Assembly: GCA_014874425.1 (NCBI GenBank)
Contig: JACWAG010000339.1
Coordinates: 1-5,709 of the forward strand
Direction: 5' to 3'
From: Syntrophaceae bacterium
GTDB taxonomy: Bacteria; Desulfobacterota; Desulfomonilia; Desulfomonilales; Desulfomonilaceae
DNA length: 5,709 nucleotides
The notes under the pieces are model-generated. The model had not been told where the DNA came from. It saw nothing but the letters and a program-made list of their open reading frames with translations, and did not search any database. Positions 1 through 5,197 of this stretch are shown here, in pieces. The translations under genes were made by a program, and so were the position numbers. Each line of letters starts with the position of its first letter. Position 1 is the stretch's first letter.

Positions 1-137
1 AACAGCGAAAAGCTTTTTGTGACTGCGAAATATATTCGTTGGTAGTCCCTATTACTATTTTACCGGGACTTCCCGTCGCTCGTGGAGAACAACCGTTTTT
101 TCTATGTTGATTATGTCCAAATAATAGGTAAATGTCA

Positions 138-165
138 TGTAAAAGTGTGTTAAGAAATTGTAAAT
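138..165 (+). promoter_or_regulatory. Candidate response-regulator operator (TGTnAA direct repeats)
   Basis: Three heptamers, TGTAAAA (138-144), TGTTAAG (148-154) and TGTAAAT (159-165), lie in the same orientation with start-to-start spacing of 10 and 11 bp. OmpR/PhoB-family winged-helix regulators bind as head-to-tail dimers to direct repeats about 11 bp apart, and the operon downstream encodes such a regulator. A binding site for autoregulation is therefore a reasonable inference. The sequence is AT-rich, so chance similarity is possible, and the array lies some 80 bp upstream of the only promoter-like element I can see. Confidence 0.35.
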
Positions 166-221
166 TTATCAGTAGATCTTTTTCTCGTCTCGGTGGATGG
201 CGCTCCATCTATTATTGAATG

Positions 222-252
222 TTTCCATAATCACCGAAAAATGGCGTATAAA
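222..252 (+). promoter_or_regulatory. Weak sigma-70-like promoter candidate for the kinase operon
   Basis: TATAAA at 247-252 resembles a -10 box, and TTTCCA at 222-227 matches TTGACA at four of six positions. The 19-bp spacing is longer than ideal. Transcription would begin near 259 and leave a leader of about 35 nt before the kinase ATG. The element is weak, as expected if an activator is needed, but it could be chance in such AT-rich DNA. Confidence 0.22.
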
Positions 253-293
253 GTCTTTTATATGAAAAAACAGGACCTTTCGGATTGTGTTAA

Positions 294-1964
294 ATGACAA
301 AATCTTTCTGGTCATTTTCCTGGCTAAATGTATCGCTCAAGTTCCTGGTTGTGACTTCAGCCGCCATAGCGCTGGTCTTCGCGTGCCTGTTTTTTTGGCT
401 ATGGAAGCATCAGGAAGACCAAATCATGGAACAAGTTCGCAAACAGGCCACCATACTGTACAACCAGTTGGTGTTGACCCGAGGGTGGGTCGCTGAACAC
501 GAGACACTGGTTCGTGTAAAAAGAAGCGAAATCTCACCCAATTTACTGTTTCAAGAACCTGATTCAAAGAACCCAGACGGGACTGTTCTCGTAAAAATCA
601 ATCCATCCATTCTCACCAGTGAACTATCAGAACGAGCTTCTAAAAGTGGGCTTTACTATTTTAAGCTCACCAACACCAATTGCTTGAACCCAAAGAATGC
701 CCCCGATGAATTTGAAAAGCAGGCTATCGAATTATTTAAAAACTCTTCCGACAAAGAGATTTTTCGGATGGATTTTCAGAATTCCAAGCCGGTCATGAGA
801 TATATAGCTCCGGTTTATGTCACTGAAAACTGTCTGAGTTGCCATGCTGGTAACGGATATAAAGCAGGGGATATTGGCGGTTGCCTTTCCATTTTTATCC
901 CCATGGATGAGGCGAGCAAGGCTATTAAAAAGAGTGGCGCTATCCTGTTCGTCGGGACCCTGGGATTTGGCGCTATACTGATAGGGTTACTGTTCGTGTC
1001 TACCCGATCACTCCTGTTCAGCAGAATCCGGGATATCAAGTCCTCAATAAACAGGATCAATTTGCAAAAACCCTCGACAGGTTTTACAAATAAAGGCGAT
1101 GAATTAAAGGAAATTTCCGATTTCTGCTATTTGATCGATGAGAAATTGAAGCAACAACATGAGCATCTGGAAAGAGCAATAAGAGAGTCAACGCGAGATC
1201 TCTATCAAACAACCGAAAATCTCGAAAAAGCAAATAAGGAACTGGAACAACTCAACGCCGCTAAATCAGAATTCTTCTCAGATATTTCTCACGAATTGAG
1301 GACTCCTTTGACTAATATAAAGGGAGCTGTCGATATTTTGGAAAGGACTTCCAGCGATAATTTAAAATACATTGAGATCATAAAACGGAATTCTGACCAT
1401 CTTATAAAACTGGTTGTCGATCTTCTTGATTATTCACGTCTTGAAGCAGGGCATCTTGAGCTGAAGTTTGAAAAAACATTTGCGGAAGAACTTGTCGAGG
1501 ACACCATCATTGCAGTAGAGGCTGAAGCTCAAAAAAAATATGTGAAGATATCCGTCGAAGTTGAAGGGTTAATTCTTAAGATCGATCGAGATCGAATTTA
1601 TCAGGTCCTCACTAATTTGTTGGCCAACGCCATACGTTTTTCTCCGGTTAATGGCGCTATATCCGTGGAAGCAAAACGTCTGGACGAAAATCAGGTTATA
1701 ATTTCAGTTCAAGATGAAGGTATTGGAATAGATGAAAAATACCGAAAAGACATTTTTCGAAAATTTTATCAGGCCCCTCTTCCGACAGATTCCAAAATTA
1801 AAAAGGGCTCCTCAGGGATAGGCTTAGCCATTTGTAAGGCTTTAATAGAAGCCCACAACGGAAAAATTTGGGTTGAAAGCACAGTTGGATCAGGAAGTAA
1901 ATTCAGTTTTACCGTTCCCCGGTGGTTAGAAGATGAATCAAAAACAGGTTTTGGTAGTAGATGA
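294..1964 (+). CDS. Heme-binding (DUF3365/Tll0287-like) sensor histidine kinase
   Basis: This is an inner-membrane sensor kinase. Membrane helix 1 (residues ~15-37) and helix 2 (~214-236) bracket a periplasmic domain of about 175 residues. That domain ends in a c-type heme motif, CLSCH (C180, C183, H184), preceded by RYIAPVYVTEN, and contains WVAEHE near residue 65 and NAPDEFE near 135; this pattern matches DUF3365/Tll0287-like domains. A HAMP-like segment (~237-289) and coiled coil (~285-325) lead to the HisKA domain with H333 in SHELRTPL. The ATPase domain follows: N445 of the N box, DEGIGID (474-480), the F box IFRKFYQ (487-493) and GSSGIG (505-510). All catalytic motifs are intact. The ATG directly follows an in-frame TAA and keeps helix 1, so it is the best start, although its ribosome-binding site is poor (AGGA lies 18 nt away). 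The likely ligand is heme-mediated: redox state, O2 or NO. Its partner is the overlapping downstream regulator. Domain assignment is confident; the stimulus is inferred. Confidence 0.93.
   Translation: MTKSFWSFSWLNVSLKFLVVTSAAIALVFACLFFWLWKHQEDQIMEQVRKQATILYNQLVLTRGWVAEHETLVRVKRSEISPNLLFQEPDSKNPDGTVLVKINPSILTSELSERASKSGLYYFKLTNTNCLNPKNAPDEFEKQAIELFKNSSDKEIFRMDFQNSKPVMRYIAPVYVTENCLSCHAGNGYKAGDIGGCLSIFIPMDEASKAIKKSGAILFVGTLGFGAILIGLLFVSTRSLLFSRIRDIKSSINRINLQKPSTGFTNKGDELKEISDFCYLIDEKLKQQHEHLERAIRESTRDLYQTTENLEKANKELEQLNAAKSEFFSDISHELRTPLTNIKGAVDILERTSSDNLKYIEIIKRNSDHLIKLVVDLLDYSRLEAGHLELKFEKTFAEELVEDTIIAVEAEAQKKYVKISVEVEGLILKIDRDRIYQVLTNLLANAIRFSPVNGAISVEAKRLDENQVIISVQDEGIGIDEKYRKDIFRKFYQAPLPTDSKIKKGSSGIGLAICKALIEAHNGKIWVESTVGSGSKFSFTVPRWLEDESKTGFGSR
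831..845 (+). other. CXXCH c-type heme attachment motif in the kinase
   Basis: These bases encode C-L-S-C-H (residues 180-184) in the part of the kinase predicted to face the periplasm, where the cytochrome c maturation machinery attaches heme to such cysteines. H184 would be the proximal ligand. Other cysteines in the same domain, C130 and C197, are candidates for a distal ligand, because the cyanobacterial Tll0287 protein is known for His/Cys heme ligation. That role is only an inference here. Confidence 0.85.
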
Positions 1965-2670
1965 TGATCCCGACATTTTGGTCATACTTAAGGATAACCT
2001 AGAACTGGATGGCTATTTTGTCGTTACGGCGTCAACGGGCCGTGAGGTTTTACAACTACTCGAGAATTTCCAGGATATTGAATTGGTCATTCTCGATCTC
2101 TCTCTTCCGGATATCGATGGTATGCAACTTTGCATAACGATAAGGGAGCGATCAGACGTTCCTATCATCATGTTGACGGCAAGAGACAGTGTTGCTGATA
2201 AAGTATTGGGGTTTGAAAGAGGAGCCGATGATTATCTTGTAAAACCCTTTGATTATTTGGAATTATCGGCAAGAATAAAGGCATGTCTCAGACGTGGGGC
2301 TTCGCTAAAGCCTCAACTTGATGGCGTTATCGAATTGGGAGATTTGAAAATAGATGTTGGGAAAAATATTGTATGGAAAAATAGTGATAAAATCAACCTT
2401 ACAGTCAAGGAATTCGGGCTGCTGCTTTTTTTCATCAGAAACGCCGGTAAAGCGCTCACTCGTGATGTCATACGCCGAGCGCTTTGGAAAAATACCGACC
2501 TATATACCGGAAGTCGTTCAATCGATGTGCACGTGCAACATCTCAGATCAAAAATCGAAGATAATGTCTCAGAGCCAAAGCTGATTGTGACAGTGCAGGG
2601 GGTCGGATATATGTTGGACGACGAGCCAGATACATACTCAAAGCACCTTACAACTGAAGCTAAAAAGTAA
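1933..2670 (+). CDS. OmpR/PhoB-family DNA-binding response regulator
   Basis: This is a two-domain transcription regulator of 245 residues, usual for the family. The receiver domain (~4-118) has the acidic pair D10/D11, the phospho-acceptor D55 in VILDLSLPD, the switch residue T82 in MLTAR and K104 in VKPF, so it should be phosphorylated by the preceding kinase. The C-terminal winged helix (~134-229) shows the family signatures LTVKEFGLL, RSIDVHVQHLRSKIE as recognition helix, and VQGVGYML as wing. The start ATG lies inside the kinase gene, whose last 32 bp it overlaps in another frame; GGTGG seven bases before it can act as ribosome-binding site. The overlap implies translational coupling and balanced kinase/regulator levels. 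Targets are unknown; the operon's own upstream repeats are a candidate. A short polar tail (230-245) follows the wing. Confidence 0.96.
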   Translation: MNQKQVLVVDDDPDILVILKDNLELDGYFVVTASTGREVLQLLENFQDIELVILDLSLPDIDGMQLCITIRERSDVPIIMLTARDSVADKVLGFERGADDYLVKPFDYLELSARIKACLRRGASLKPQLDGVIELGDLKIDVGKNIVWKNSDKINLTVKEFGLLLFFIRNAGKALTRDVIRRALWKNTDLYTGSRSIDVHVQHLRSKIEDNVSEPKLIVTVQGVGYMLDDEPDTYSKHLTTEAKK

Positions 2671-2678
2671 GAATTATC

Positions 2679-4286
2679 ATGTCCGGATTATTCATTAAAA
2701 GATGTCTCGAATCAGGTCTTCATATTCTAGACCATAGTTTCGAAAATTATTTGAGGGACGAATCTCGCTTCACCGGTCACGCTGAAGCGTTAATCACCGC
2801 ATACTTCGAGTCAGATATCACAAAAACCATTTTGTTATGCAATGAAACTCACACACCCCTTACCGTCGTTTCTGGAAAAACCTCTCTTACTGGGGCCCCG
2901 GTGCCTCTAGGCGGGATCGTGCTTGACATTAAAAAACTAAACTCCATGAATTTAGATGATCCCTACAAAGTAGGTCCTGGAGCCATACTGAGAGATTACA
3001 AAAACCTTGTCGATTCAATTGGTCTATTTTATCCACCTGACCCAACTTCGGAGGATTCGTGCACTATTGGTGGAAACGTCGCTTGCAACGCTTCCGGAGC
3101 CCTCAGCTACCTTTATGGCCCAACGCGCGATTACATCCAGGGTCTGCGCATTGTTCTCCCAACGGGTGTTATCCTGAATCTTCAGCGCGGCGACGTTTTT
3201 AGTAATAAGGGAGTTTTTCGAATCCCAAAAGATATTCTAAAACCACATCCTGAAAAAGAATTACTTATACCGGCCCCTTCATGGAAAACACCGCCTTGGG
3301 CGATTCTCAAGAATACCGCCGGGTTTTATGCCGCGGACTACATGGATCTGGTTGATCTTTTTATAGGATCGGAAGGGATTCTGGGCGTTATCGTTGAGAT
3401 CGCCACGAAACTTCTAAAAAAGAGACGACCATTTTTTTCGATGATCATCTATCTGCCTGACCGAGAAATTACTGTCGGGTTTGTCGAGACCTTGAATTTA
3501 TTGACACATTTGAATTCACCATTCCGCAGAGCCACTCCTGACATCAACTTGAATAAAATTCCTCATGTTCAGTCGTTCAACGAAATCGACTATTCAAGCT
3601 TCAGATTGATCGCGCCATCCTGTATGGAGTGGTTCGGCTGTTCAACAGCGAGCCTTCTACCTGAGGAGAGCAGAAAACATTTGATGGAATCGTATGGGGC
3701 GATTTTCGTCGAACAGGAATATGACAACCCAGAGCAGATGATTGAGTGTGCGTCACAGTGGTCGGAGTTGATAGATCAATTCAATCTGATATGCGGTGAT
3801 AAATCCGGAAGAATTAGAACTCAGGTCGCGCTGGATAACCGACAGTCCAGGGCATTCCGAAATCTGAGACAATCTGTCCCTGAAAAGCTCAATGAACAGA
3901 TACATCCGGGATTCATCAAGATCGGCTCTGACTTTTCAGTCCCAACGGACAAGCTCGAATATTTGTTGAAAATGTATGACGAGCTTCTTCCTAAGGGATA
4001 TTCGTATGTTTTTGGGCACATCGGGAATAGCCATATCCACGCCAACATCCTGCCTGGAACACAGGCTGAACTTGAAACGGCGGAACAGGTCATGCTTGAA
4101 ATGAGTAAACAAATCGTCTCTTTGGGTGGGAGCATCGCGGGTGAACATGGGATCGGCAAGATAAAGAGCAAATATTTGGAAATGGCGGTTGGGAAGGGCG
4201 CGGTCCGACAGATGAAACAGATCAAGAAATGCCTTGATCCCAACAACATTCTGAATCGTCATACGTTGTTGAGCATTGAAAACTGA
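2679..4286 (+). CDS. FAD-binding oxidoreductase, GlcD/D-lactate dehydrogenase-like
   Basis: This is a VAO-type flavoenzyme (FAD-binding type 4) that probably oxidises a D-2-hydroxy acid such as lactate, glycolate or 2-hydroxyglutarate. FAD-binding signatures are SGKTSLTGAPVPLGG (65-79), TIGGNVACNASGALSYLYGPTRDY (129-152, with PPDPTSED just before) and LFIGSEGILGVI (227-238). The C-terminal FAD-oxidase domain has GHIGNSHIHANILP (446-459) and AGEHGIGK (487-494). H447, H454 and E489 match in spacing the metal-binding His/His/Glu set of D-2-hydroxyglutarate/D-lactate dehydrogenases. LDPNNILN (519-526) is the usual family ending. At 535 residues it exceeds the roughly 460-500 of GlcD; about 30 extra residues lie near 167-205. 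No signal peptide, membrane helix or CX2CX2C ferredoxin motif is seen, and no GlcF-like partner is adjacent. It starts 8 bp after the regulator's stop with a weak ribosome-binding site (TAAGAA), consistent with co-transcription. The family is certain; the substrate is not. Confidence 0.92.
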   Translation: MSGLFIKRCLESGLHILDHSFENYLRDESRFTGHAEALITAYFESDITKTILLCNETHTPLTVVSGKTSLTGAPVPLGGIVLDIKKLNSMNLDDPYKVGPGAILRDYKNLVDSIGLFYPPDPTSEDSCTIGGNVACNASGALSYLYGPTRDYIQGLRIVLPTGVILNLQRGDVFSNKGVFRIPKDILKPHPEKELLIPAPSWKTPPWAILKNTAGFYAADYMDLVDLFIGSEGILGVIVEIATKLLKKRRPFFSMIIYLPDREITVGFVETLNLLTHLNSPFRRATPDINLNKIPHVQSFNEIDYSSFRLIAPSCMEWFGCSTASLLPEESRKHLMESYGAIFVEQEYDNPEQMIECASQWSELIDQFNLICGDKSGRIRTQVALDNRQSRAFRNLRQSVPEKLNEQIHPGFIKIGSDFSVPTDKLEYLLKMYDELLPKGYSYVFGHIGNSHIHANILPGTQAELETAEQVMLEMSKQIVSLGGSIAGEHGIGKIKSKYLEMAVGKGAVRQMKQIKKCLDPNNILNRHTLLSIEN

Positions 4287-4349
4287 AAACCCTGCATGCG
4301 ATGCGAACGCTCGATGTGAGACCGGCAAAAATTGAATTTTAGTCCCCAC

Positions 4350-4378
4350 AAAAAAGTAGCCCGTTTTGTAAACGGGCC
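4350..4378 (-). terminator. Intrinsic terminator for - strand transcription
   Basis: A perfect 8-bp stem, GCCCGTTT (4360-4367) with AAACGGGC (4371-4378), closes a 3-nt loop. The + strand has seven A residues at 4350-4356, so RNA made from the - strand reads hairpin, three bases, then a run of seven U. That is the order of a rho-independent terminator for leftward transcription. No T-tract follows the hairpin on the + strand. It lies about 280 bp beyond the nifU stop, so it terminates either a long nifSU 3' untranslated region or a separate - strand RNA. Confidence 0.7.
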
Positions 4379-4594
4379 AAAGGAAGGATTAGGTTTGGTT
4401 TGTCGCTGCAGAGGAATCAATCATTTTATTAGTATGTTGTCAAGCTTTTTTAAATTAGTCATGAATAAAAATTAGACTGATATGTGCTTTATAGATATAT
4501 AGACTTGATAATATTGATGTATTTATAGACAGACATTGTCTTCCAAAAATCACGTTTTTGTCTGCAAAACAGGCTGCGCGCATAGATAGAGAGT

Positions 4595-4621
4595 GGCGGA
4601 AGACTTTTTAAACCTTCCGCC
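4595..4621. repeat. GC-rich stem-loop 3' of nifU
   Basis: GGCGGAAG (4595-4602) and CTTCCGCC (4614-4621) form a perfect 8-bp stem around an 11-nt AT-rich loop. It lies about 40 bp past the nifU stop. No T-tract flanks it on either strand, so it is not a standard intrinsic terminator. It could stabilise the 3' end of the nifSU transcript or pause polymerase between the converging operons. Confidence 0.5.
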
Positions 4622-4661
4622 CTGGAAATCAAAAGGTGGGATTGTTCAGATTTTAGTTAGA

Positions 4662-5150
4662 CTATTTGGTAGTAGTGCGATCGCAAGCAGACGAACAGAA
4701 CGGCGCTTCTTCGGGGTCTGAGACATCGCAGACGGGGCAAGAGCAGACCTCGGAGCTATCCGCGGGTTTCTCAAAAGTATTGCCTTTCTGTTTCGCCTGG
4801 TAATCTTCAATGGCTCTGTGCAACGCGTCCGCTCCAAGATTTGAGCAATGGTGTTTCTTCTTCGGGAGACCTTCGAGCGCGTCAATGACTGATGCGTTTG
4901 TTATCTGCATGGCTTCATCCAGTGTCTTGCCTTTGGCCAGTTCACTCACCATGCTAGACACTGCTATTGCGGCCCCACAACCAAAAGTCTTGAATTTCAC
5001 ATCTTCCAAGACGTTGTCCTTTACCTTGATATAGAATTCCATAATGTCGCCGCACGCCGGGTTTCCTACACTGCCCACGCCATCAGCGTTCGGAATTTCT
5101 CCAACATTTCTGGGGTTTGTAAAATGGTCCATCACTACTTCGTTGTACAT
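4662..5150 (-). CDS. nifU: NifU/IscU-type Fe-S cluster scaffold with cysteine-rich tail
   Basis: This cytoplasmic scaffold assembles Fe-S clusters from sulfur delivered by NifS and passes them to apoproteins. The IscU-like domain (1-~120) starts MYNEVVMDHF and has all three cluster cysteines: C33 in NPACGD, with D35 beside it; C58 in FGCGAAIA; and C102 in HHCSNLG. It lacks the ferredoxin-like middle and C-terminal Nfu domains of the diazotroph NifU, so it belongs to the short clostridial/deltaproteobacterial type and serves general cluster assembly rather than proving nitrogen fixation. The odd part is the tail (~125-162): a polar linker, then C136, C138, C141, C152 and C156 in CSCPVC and PFCSSAC, which resembles a zinc ribbon. 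The start is well supported by AGGAG (at 5158-5162) seven bases upstream. It lies 35 bp after nifS in the same direction. Scaffold assignment is confident; the tail's role is unknown. Confidence 0.95.
   Translation of the reverse strand: MYNEVVMDHFTNPRNVGEIPNADGVGSVGNPACGDIMEFYIKVKDNVLEDVKFKTFGCGAAIAVSSMVSELAKGKTLDEAMQITNASVIDALEGLPKKKHHCSNLGADALHRAIEDYQAKQKGNTFEKPADSSEVCSCPVCDVSDPEEAPFCSSACDRTTTK
4683..4745 (-). other. Zinc-ribbon-like cysteine cluster in the NifU tail
   Basis: This encodes NifU residues 136-156. C138-X2-C141 and C152-X3-C156 are separated by ten residues, with C136 as an extra cysteine. The CPxC...PFCSxxC pattern recalls small treble-clef metal knuckles such as YacG, YHS and TRASH domains. 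It is separated from the scaffold domain by a hydrophilic linker. Metal binding is inferred from the spacing only. Confidence 0.6.
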
Positions 5151-5157
5151 TTTGACA

Positions 5158-5162
5158 CTCCT
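5158..5162 (-). promoter_or_regulatory. Strong ribosome-binding site of nifU
   Basis: On the - strand this reads AGGAG and stands seven bases before the ATG, close to ideal. It fixes the nifU start. The three + strand operon genes by contrast have only weak Shine-Dalgarno sequences. Confidence 0.8.
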
Positions 5163-5169
5163 GAATTGC

Positions 5170-5197
5170 GCTGCAAGGCCGTTTGTCAGCTTGCAGC
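5170..5197 (-). repeat. Intercistronic stem-loop between nifS and nifU
   Basis: GCTGCAAG (5170-5177) and CTTGCAGC (5190-5197) form a perfect 8-bp inverted repeat with a 12-nt loop. In the transcript it spans the last codons and stop of nifS and ends 7 nt before the nifU ribosome-binding site. No U-tract follows, so it is not a terminator. It may affect processing or relative expression of the two cistrons. Confidence 0.45.

Larger units (their letters stand above)
1..293. other. Upstream intergenic region with no convincing gene
   Basis: This AT-rich leader holds no open frame of useful length that reaches the kinase gene; a TAA stop lies directly before the kinase ATG. The first frame is open for 14 codons from the left edge and stops at 43-45, so it could be the tail of an upstream gene, but that is too short to judge. 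Small inverted repeats are present (AGTCCC at 43-48 with GGGACT at 65-70; GATGG at 196-200 with CCATC at 205-209), but none has a T-tract or other sign of being a terminator. The two elements worth naming, a TGTnAA repeat array and a weak promoter-like pair, are listed separately. Confidence 0.6.
4287..4661. other. Convergent AT-rich intergenic spacer
   Basis: This spacer lies between the 3' ends of the flavoenzyme gene and nifU. It contains two GC-rich stem-loops, listed separately, and between them a very AT-rich stretch (about 4430-4560) with three TATAGA copies (4490, 4498, 4524) and a weaker inverted repeat (CAGACA at 4530-4535 with TGTCTG at 4559-4564). I see no open reading frame with coding character, and no convincing intrinsic terminator for the + strand operon. 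Confidence 0.6.

Noticed and set aside
1..45. Short open stretch at the left edge that could be the 3' end of an upstream gene
   Set aside because: Only 14 codons are visible before the stop, too few to tell from chance.
43..75. Inverted repeats AGTCCC/GGGACT and CGGGA/TCCCG as a terminator of an upstream gene
   Set aside because: The stems are short, one has a 16-nt loop and the other a 2-nt loop, and no T-run follows.
196..209. GATGG-CGCT-CCATC hairpin as a riboswitch or attenuator
   Set aside because: A 5-bp stem alone is expected by chance, it lies upstream of the only promoter candidate, and no conserved riboswitch core is seen.
287..496. GTG-started 69-codon frame overlapping the start of the kinase gene
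   Set aside because: The kinase frame carries the membrane helix and continues into a full protein; this frame ends early and has no recognisable features.
3936..4349. Open frame of 137 codons on the - strand over the flavoenzyme gene, and a second one at 3821-4249
   Set aside because: Both lie opposite a gene with clear family motifs, and their translations show no domain or membrane pattern; they are shadows of the coding strand.
4446..4451. Run of six T as part of a + strand terminator for the flavoenzyme operon
   Set aside because: No GC-rich stem lies directly upstream of it.
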